Translations under genes and position numbers: made by a program | Part shown: in pieces, positions 58,995 to 64,000 of the stretch | How positions within the stretch are numbered: the first letter of the stretch is position 1 | Layout: every line of letters begins with the position of its first letter | The notes under the pieces: generated by a model | What the model saw: the letters and a program-made list of their open reading frames with translations, nothing else | Told to the model about the DNA's origin: nothing | The model's database searches: none | DNA from: Lasiodiplodia sp. COLG20 | Taxonomy: Eukaryota; Ascomycota; Dothideomycetes; Botryosphaeriales; Botryosphaeriaceae | Reading direction: 5' to 3' | Assembly (NCBI GenBank): GCA_009801085.1 | Contig: VNWV01000001.1 | Location: 744,001 to 808,000, forward strand | DNA: 64,000 bases

Positions 58995-60670
58995 TTTCGC
59001 TTGAGGGAAGCACATTTAGCTTCCTCGCTCCCAATAATATCATTGACCTACGTGCCCTTGCTAAGCATAGAGGTTGATTGCCCTTTGCCTGATTTTGGTC
59101 TTGTCTTTTCCTCGAAACTTAATTACCCATGTAGGTGAAACTGTTCCCTAGGTAGGTATCGATCATCCCATGAATCGCCATGTAGCGAACGAGGACCTCT
59201 CACATTAAGGTTTTCTGAGCAGACGATTTGCCCGCTTTGTGTTCTCTCATGTGTCACATCTTAGAATTACAGATGAGGGTGCAACTGAATCCCCTACCGC
59301 ATCCCAAGGCTCTTTGACATCCCATAATCCAAGGCTGGCTTTGACATGACTCAATCGGTTCTTTATTCTCAGGACTTAATCTTGATCCTGATATCCTCCA
59401 CCCACAGCCAGCTTTGAAACTAGCGTAGACTGCGGCTCTTGTCCAGATCGCCCGCATTACACTCTGGAAGAGGTGTATAAACCATCCGTGTCGTGGCCTA
59501 ATTACTAATAAAAACTGACGCCGTTAGATCAGTATATCATTCATTCCTTTGCGTAAGCAGCGACCAGACATCGCTTTCTAATCATTCATTCATGGCATCT
59601 CCCCCTTGCAAAAACGTCCAGTAGTGTGGGAGTAGTGGCCAAGACGTGCTGGATGCCGTTCAGGTAGCAGTCTCTTACGCTAATTATCAATCAGGTCTCC
59701 GTCTCAAATACGTATGGCTTTCTCAACATCAACACCCTAAGCCAAAAAGGATAGAGAAGCTTTAAGATGACGCAGGAAAGCACAACTAGAAAAGACAAAA
59801 ACAGAACGACGAAGGTATCACAGGCAGAAAAGAACAACAGAACTCCAATCCCCGTGCCATGGATCAGACGACGATGATAAGGTGCCACCTGGAACGGTCA
59901 AGGAACAAGATCGTCGGAATAAAGTGCGAGGCTGAATAATAGTACTCTGTTCGCCATTGGTCCCTTGTTACTGTATTGTTAAGACGTCGGTGTCGCTTTA
60001 CAGAGACTTCCCCCTGTCCAAACTTGAGAGAGCTTCCCTCAACTCATCCGTGCACAGCGTTTAAACACATCAGTCCAACCAAATCAACAGCATGGAGAGA
60101 CTCATAAATAGAATCATGACTTTTTCCGTTATTGCTACAGACTCGATTGTGACCCTCATATAGTCTTAGCACGTAGGGTACTCCCAAAAGTAGGAAGCAG
60201 TAAAAAAGACAGGACCTAAATCGCAAGTCCTTACCAATCAATCGCAGTTTCCGCGAGTGTCGAAGCAAAAGCAGAGAAAAAGTACGAGCCCCGGAGTAGA
60301 CGACTAAAACCCAGGGAGAAGAAGCATAACCGGAAAGAGAAAGCCACCCAAGTATCCAGGCTGAAGAGGCTAAGGAGGCCTGACAGCTGTCACCCTCCCC
60401 AAGAGCAGGTCTTTTCTCCAACCCCGCTTCCTCATTGCCACTCGAGTCCTCCACGACGTCATCCTTGGCCCGAGAACTTGAAAGGAAAAACCCACCATTA
60501 GATCCATCAAATCGTACACTCGAATTCCCTTTTCATTGGTTGAAGATCATCCTGAAAGGCTCCAGTAACCATCCCTCATTCCGTCGATACGTAGGTGTGC
60601 ATGAGCATGGTTTACGTGGATGGGTGTTCTAAAAGGGTAAGCAGATATTAAGCCAGGATTACTGTGGTAT
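58995..60670. other. long intergenic region between convergent genes
   Basis: About 1.7 kb between the 3' ends of oligoribonuclease (+) and the SR protein (-). A/T-rich, with AATAAA-like strings near 59503. No family-like frame, tRNA or repeat recognised; short frames near 60044-60454 look like chance. Confidence 0.55.
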
Positions 60671-62462
60671 TCACCAGTAGGGGCGACGGTTGTAGCCATC
60701 GTCATAACCACTGCGTGCACCGGGGCTCCTCGGCCTACCACGGGGTGACGGAGGGCGGCCGTAAGGCCTGTCATGGCCGTTCATGTAAGGGTCGGGCTCG
60801 TAGCCGCGGCGAGGAGGCGGGGGGCCACGGGCATCGTAAGGGTCATCAGGGTAGCGGGCGCGCGGCGGCGGGTAGGCATCGTCGATCGGGGGCCCGCGAA
60901 CGCGAGGAGGAGAGCGGGCGTAACGATCGCGCGGGTCGTAGTAGTCGCGAGCAGGCGAACGACGGCGGTAGTCGTCGCGGCGAGGGCTGTAGCCGCGAGG
61001 AGGACCACGACGGTAGTAGTCGTCATCAGGAGGCCCGTAGCCGCGGCCACGGGCGGGCGAACGCGACCTGTAGCGCTCGCGCGGGCGCTCCTCCTGGATC
61101 TGGTAGTAGTCAGAATAAGGACGGTCGTCGGGGTAGGATGGCTTGGGTGGCCTGACATCTTGAACGCATCGGACCGCCTGTCCCTTGAATTCGCGGTTGT
61201 CGAGCTTTTCGACGGCGTTGCGGAGGTCGTTGGCAGTCTCGTACTCAACGAATCTGGCTTGGTTAGTATCATTGCCAACTTCCGCTCGACAAGAGTCGTT
61301 GCTTACCCTCGGCCGTCGCGCTCGCGGCCAACCTCGGAGTAGACGACGTCCAATCCAGACTGGCGGGCGAAGTCCTTCAAATCCTATAGGTCCAGTGTGT
61401 AAGTTCCGGCCACGGCAGAAAATGGATGTGCGGAGACAAGCGACAAGCAAAGGGAAAGGTCCAGTCCCGGTCCAGATGCTTCCAAACCACCAGTGAAAGA
61501 AACAGGCCTCGCGTGACTCCATTGGCTCTCCCCGGGACAAGACAAGTGAAACAGGACACCAGCACTCTACAAGCGGGAGGGGGGTGAAAGGCGGCCGAGA
61601 AGAGAGACCAGCGTCCGGCTGCCGGGAAGAGGAGCGTCCCACAAGCGGAACCTATCAGCCCGGAAGATGCAGACGACGCGAACCGGTGCGTAGCTGGCTC
61701 AAGGTACAGGAATGGTGACGGGAACATAGACATGGGAAGGGAATCCAAAGGTCTCTGAACCAAGTGTTACGGGGAGATTGCTAACCTGCCAGCTCGTCTC
61801 GACGGGAAGACCAGTGATGGACATGCGGAACGGGGTGCGCCTGGGGCGCGGGACGGCGCGCTCCTGGTGGGAGTAGCCATCGTTCTGGCGGCGCGAGCCG
61901 CGGGCGAACTGGACTACGAGGCGCTCGCCCATGAAGTCGGAGCCATCTGCGGTGGAACAGTGTCAGAAAAGCGCCGATCGCTCATGCAGGCGGCTGGGGC
62001 GTCATAACGTACGGAAGGCTGGTGGTACAGGTCAGCGAAGTGTCTCACGAGCGCATGCGGGGGCTGGGCGGTAGACTCACCAGGAACGACATCTCGGGCA
62101 TCCATGGCATCCTTGTACTCGATGAAGCCGAAGCCATTCATGAGCTTGATCTCGGTGATCTCGCCAGTGCCATGGGTCGCAAAGTGGGCTTCAACATCGG
62201 CCTTGGTGGCTGTGGTGTCGATGATTGCTAGTCAGCGACGCGCATCACTCCAGGAAGAAAAGCGACAACGGGGCGGTAGTAGTGATGGTGTTTTTTTGGT
62301 GTCAGTCCCCGCGAGGCCGGCTGTGTCCAGCAGCGATCCAAATCCATCCAAAGCGTGGGTGGGGGCGATCCGATCCAGCAGCCGGGCAGGACATCAGGGA
62401 ATGAGCATACCGTTGCGAGGAAGGTTCCCCAGGTAGAGGCGAGTGGACGACACCTCAGTCAT
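60671..62462 (-). CDS. SR-type splicing factor with two RRMs (Srp2-like)
   Basis: Nuclear pre-mRNA splicing regulator. Five exons: 62462-62411, 62227-62081, 61946-61786, 61383-61307, 61253-60671; introns 183, 134, 402 and 53 bp; 339 residues. RRM1 (about residues 7-78) starts STRLYLGNLPRN, with RNP1-like NGFGFIEYKDAMDA. RRM2 (about 98-172) is the pseudo-RRM type of SR proteins: FRMSITGLPVETSWQDLKDF, where the usual SWQDLKD heptapeptide is rebuilt across the 402 bp intron, then GRGFVEYETANDLRNAVEKL. The C-terminus has RS/RSP and Arg-Asp-Tyr repeats (RYRSRSPARGRGYG, RRRSPARDYYDPRDRY). Retaining the 402 bp intron adds 28 residues after SWQ and then stops. The initiating ATG gives MTEVSSTRLYLG. 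Its three long introns stand out in a window of mostly 46-70 bp introns. Confidence 0.93.
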
Positions 62463-63292
62463 GACGGGCAATCCCTCGAAGCTATCCAGCGCAGGCAGTA
62501 AAAAAGGCAAGGCAGGTGGGTGGAAACAACGGCCGCGGTGTCCAAAGCGAAGTAGAGCAGCGGAGCCGGCGGGCAGATGGGACAGGACGGGGATCCGCGA
62601 TCCTGGATGGCGAAGGACGGGCGGGTGGTGGTGTTGGAGAGAGAGAGAGAGCGGGCGGGCGCAAGATGGAAAGGCTCCGTCGCTGACGGCGTGGAGGCGG
62701 CCGGCGCCCTCGCTTTGGGGCGCTATGGCCAGCCTGGGTTAAGCGCCACCGTCGAGGCCCGGGCTTGCGATCCTCCAAGAGTTTCGCACAAGCCGTTTGC
62801 CCCGGCAAATGCCCAACCGCAGATGCCCGCGTCGCCCGGCTGCCCGCAGCCCCAGCTCGAGTGTGCTGCTGTGGGCGCGCCTGCAGTGAGGCTGCTGCGC
62901 CCAAGCCGCCCGCTCCGCGAATCAGTGCGCGCGTGGAGGTGGCGCTGCACGCGAGCCCGAGCCCTGCACGGCATCAGTGCCTCTCGCGTCGCCGCCCAGC
63001 CTGATCTCAGCACACCCCACGGCACTCTCGCCGCACGCCATCGCTGCCGATTGCCCGCCCTGCGTGACGGCCGTGCCCAATGCTGACAACGCTGCTCGAC
63101 ACACCATTCCGACGTCACGCACCTGGATCTCAAAGACGAAACATCAATGCAATTCGCACCTTGCGTGCCGCTAATGTGCGCCGGTAGTTGCACTCAAATC
63201 GAAACTCAGTATACAGCCCAGATGTTTCCCGCCCATGATGGTAGTAAAACAGTAACGGTACCCAATAACGCCGTGCCCTATGGTCCTGCCTC
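62463..63292. other. SR-protein promoter region and upstream gene 3' flank
   Basis: 830 bp. G/C-rich; a GA dinucleotide tract at about 62637-62651 (CT on the coding strand of the SR gene) is a promoter-type polypyrimidine stretch. Long overlapping frames on both strands are not family-like. The 3' end of the carboxypeptidase-like gene lies on its right. Confidence 0.55.
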
Positions 63293-64000
63293 TCAATTCA
63301 GCAGCTTGTCTGCCGCCTTGGAAATAATGCGCGCAGCCTTGTCCGCCTGCTGCTGTGCCAGCGTCCAGTTGCCCAGCTCAATCGCGTCTCTCACTGCCGG
63401 GAAATACGCCTCGTCGTACCCGCTCCATGCGTCAGGACCGAAGATGACGTGCTTGAACTGCTCGCGCCCGGGAATGCCGTGCTGTTCGCCGTCGTCGCCG
63501 TCCGTGTTCTTGCCGCCGTCCGGTAGGTCGAGCAGGTGAGTCTCGAAGTTGGACATGCGCGTGTTGTGCGACAACCGCTGCATTCCCATCGAATTTGTCT
63601 CGTAGCCCGAGCGTCCGCGGAACTGGCCCCACCACCAATCCTCCCAGCCTTCAAACTCTTTCGCATTTCGCTCGAGCGTGTCGGCTGCCTCTCGCAAAGA
63701 CTTGAGATCAAGCTGCTTGCCTCGCGTAGCGTCCTTTCCGATGGCATATTTCTCCAGATCGTGGATGTACCCCTTGACTGCCATTCCGTAATCTTTCAGG
63801 TCGAACGGATAGATCGGCTCCTGCGCAAGCTCGAGAATGAGGAGCACCCAAATCTCGGCAAGCGTGGCGTGGTAAATGAATCCCGGATCACCGTACTTGT
63901 CCATCCAGTCGAACGTCTCGTAGCAGCTATGGTAAGGATAGCCATTCTCAGGCCCATCGAACATGATGTCGATGCTAGAGCATCCGGCAAGATCCTGGAA
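63293..64000 (-). CDS. glutamate carboxypeptidase II / Vps70-like protein, C-terminal part (cut by window end)
   Basis: The frame is open from the window edge, so only the last 235 residues are seen. The start FQDLAGCSSIDIMF and the stretch YPYHSCYETFDWMDKYGDPGF match the end of the M28 peptidase domain, where YHSxYDxxxWM supplies a zinc-ligand His in active members (His in YHSCYE is present). The rest is the transferrin-receptor-like dimerisation domain, with helical sequence ending NWTLAQQQADKAARIISKAADKLLN. Fungal members include vacuolar-sorting Vps70 and the Tre1/Tre2 proteins, which are type II membrane proteins. Whether this one is catalytically active cannot be judged without the missing N-terminal part. 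The stop codon is at 63293-63295. Confidence 0.88.
   Translation of the reverse strand, partial: FQDLAGCSSIDIMFDGPENGYPYHSCYETFDWMDKYGDPGFIYHATLAEIWVLLILELAQEPIYPFDLKDYGMAVKGYIHDLEKYAIGKDATRGKQLDLKSLREAADTLERNAKEFEGWEDWWWGQFRGRSGYETNSMGMQRLSHNTRMSNFETHLLDLPDGGKNTDGDDGEQHGIPGREQFKHVIFGPDAWSGYDEAYFPAVRDAIELGNWTLAQQQADKAARIISKAADKLLN

Noticed and set aside
61377..61763. Minus-strand 128-codon frame inside the 402 bp SR-gene intron as a nested gene
   Set aside because: Hydrophobic chance frame confined to the intron and part of the next exon in the wrong frame; no start context or family match.

Overview
The window is nuclear DNA from a filamentous ascomycete (Pezizomycotina). The basis is compact genes with many 46-70 bp introns, and fungal families such as ornithine N5-monooxygenase, a DASH-complex Duo1, a Zn2Cys6 activator and an Hmt1-type ABC transporter. 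A Dothideomycete is a plausible guess but is not shown by anything decisive here. No rRNA, tRNA, transposon or CRISPR was recognised. I joined exons by hand from splice signals, reading frame and family knowledge. That gives 19 protein genes, two of them cut by the window edges, and 39 introns.

Layout. 1-1.3 kb: 3' end of a siderophore ornithine monooxygenase (+). 1.3-5.4 kb: a gene-poor stretch. 5.4-9.1 kb: phosphoglucomutase (+) and a Kes1/Osh4 oxysterol-binding protein (+). 11.5-18.6 kb: the CCR4-NOT scaffold NOT1 (-). 19.5-22.6 kb: an F-BAR/SH3 cytokinesis protein (+). 23.3-24.3 kb: an F-box-like protein (-). 25.0-26.3 kb: a C-type transcriptional cyclin (-). 26.8-27.6 kb: dolichol-phosphate mannosyltransferase (+). 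28.4-29.0 kb: a small unknown membrane protein (+). 29.8-31.4 kb: galactokinase (-). 33.1-36.0 kb: an intronless Hmt1-like ABC transporter (+). 38.1-39.7 kb: an unknown disordered nuclear-type protein (-), divergent from DUO1 (+, 40.2-41.0 kb).

The most system-like part is 41.9-52.7 kb: a secreted GH2 beta-mannosidase (-), a Zn2Cys6 regulator (+), an atypical intracellular GH32 glycosidase (-) and an MFS sugar porter (+). The last two diverge from a 402 bp promoter that carries a 16 bp perfect palindrome of CGG/CCG half sites. This looks like a small sugar uptake and hydrolysis module with its own regulator. That reading is inference from gene order.

53.5-59.0 kb: DNA polymerase alpha catalytic subunit (-), divergent from oligoribonuclease (+). 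Their shared promoter holds a cluster of MCB/SCB-like G1/S elements, and the oligoribonuclease intron is GC-AG. 60.7-62.5 kb: a two-RRM SR protein (-) with three unusually long introns. 63.3-64.0 kb: C-terminus of a glutamate carboxypeptidase II/Vps70-like protein (-).

No wholly new multi-gene system was found. The strongest leads are the sugar module, the SR-protein intron architecture, the splice-site oddities and the G1/S promoter cluster.
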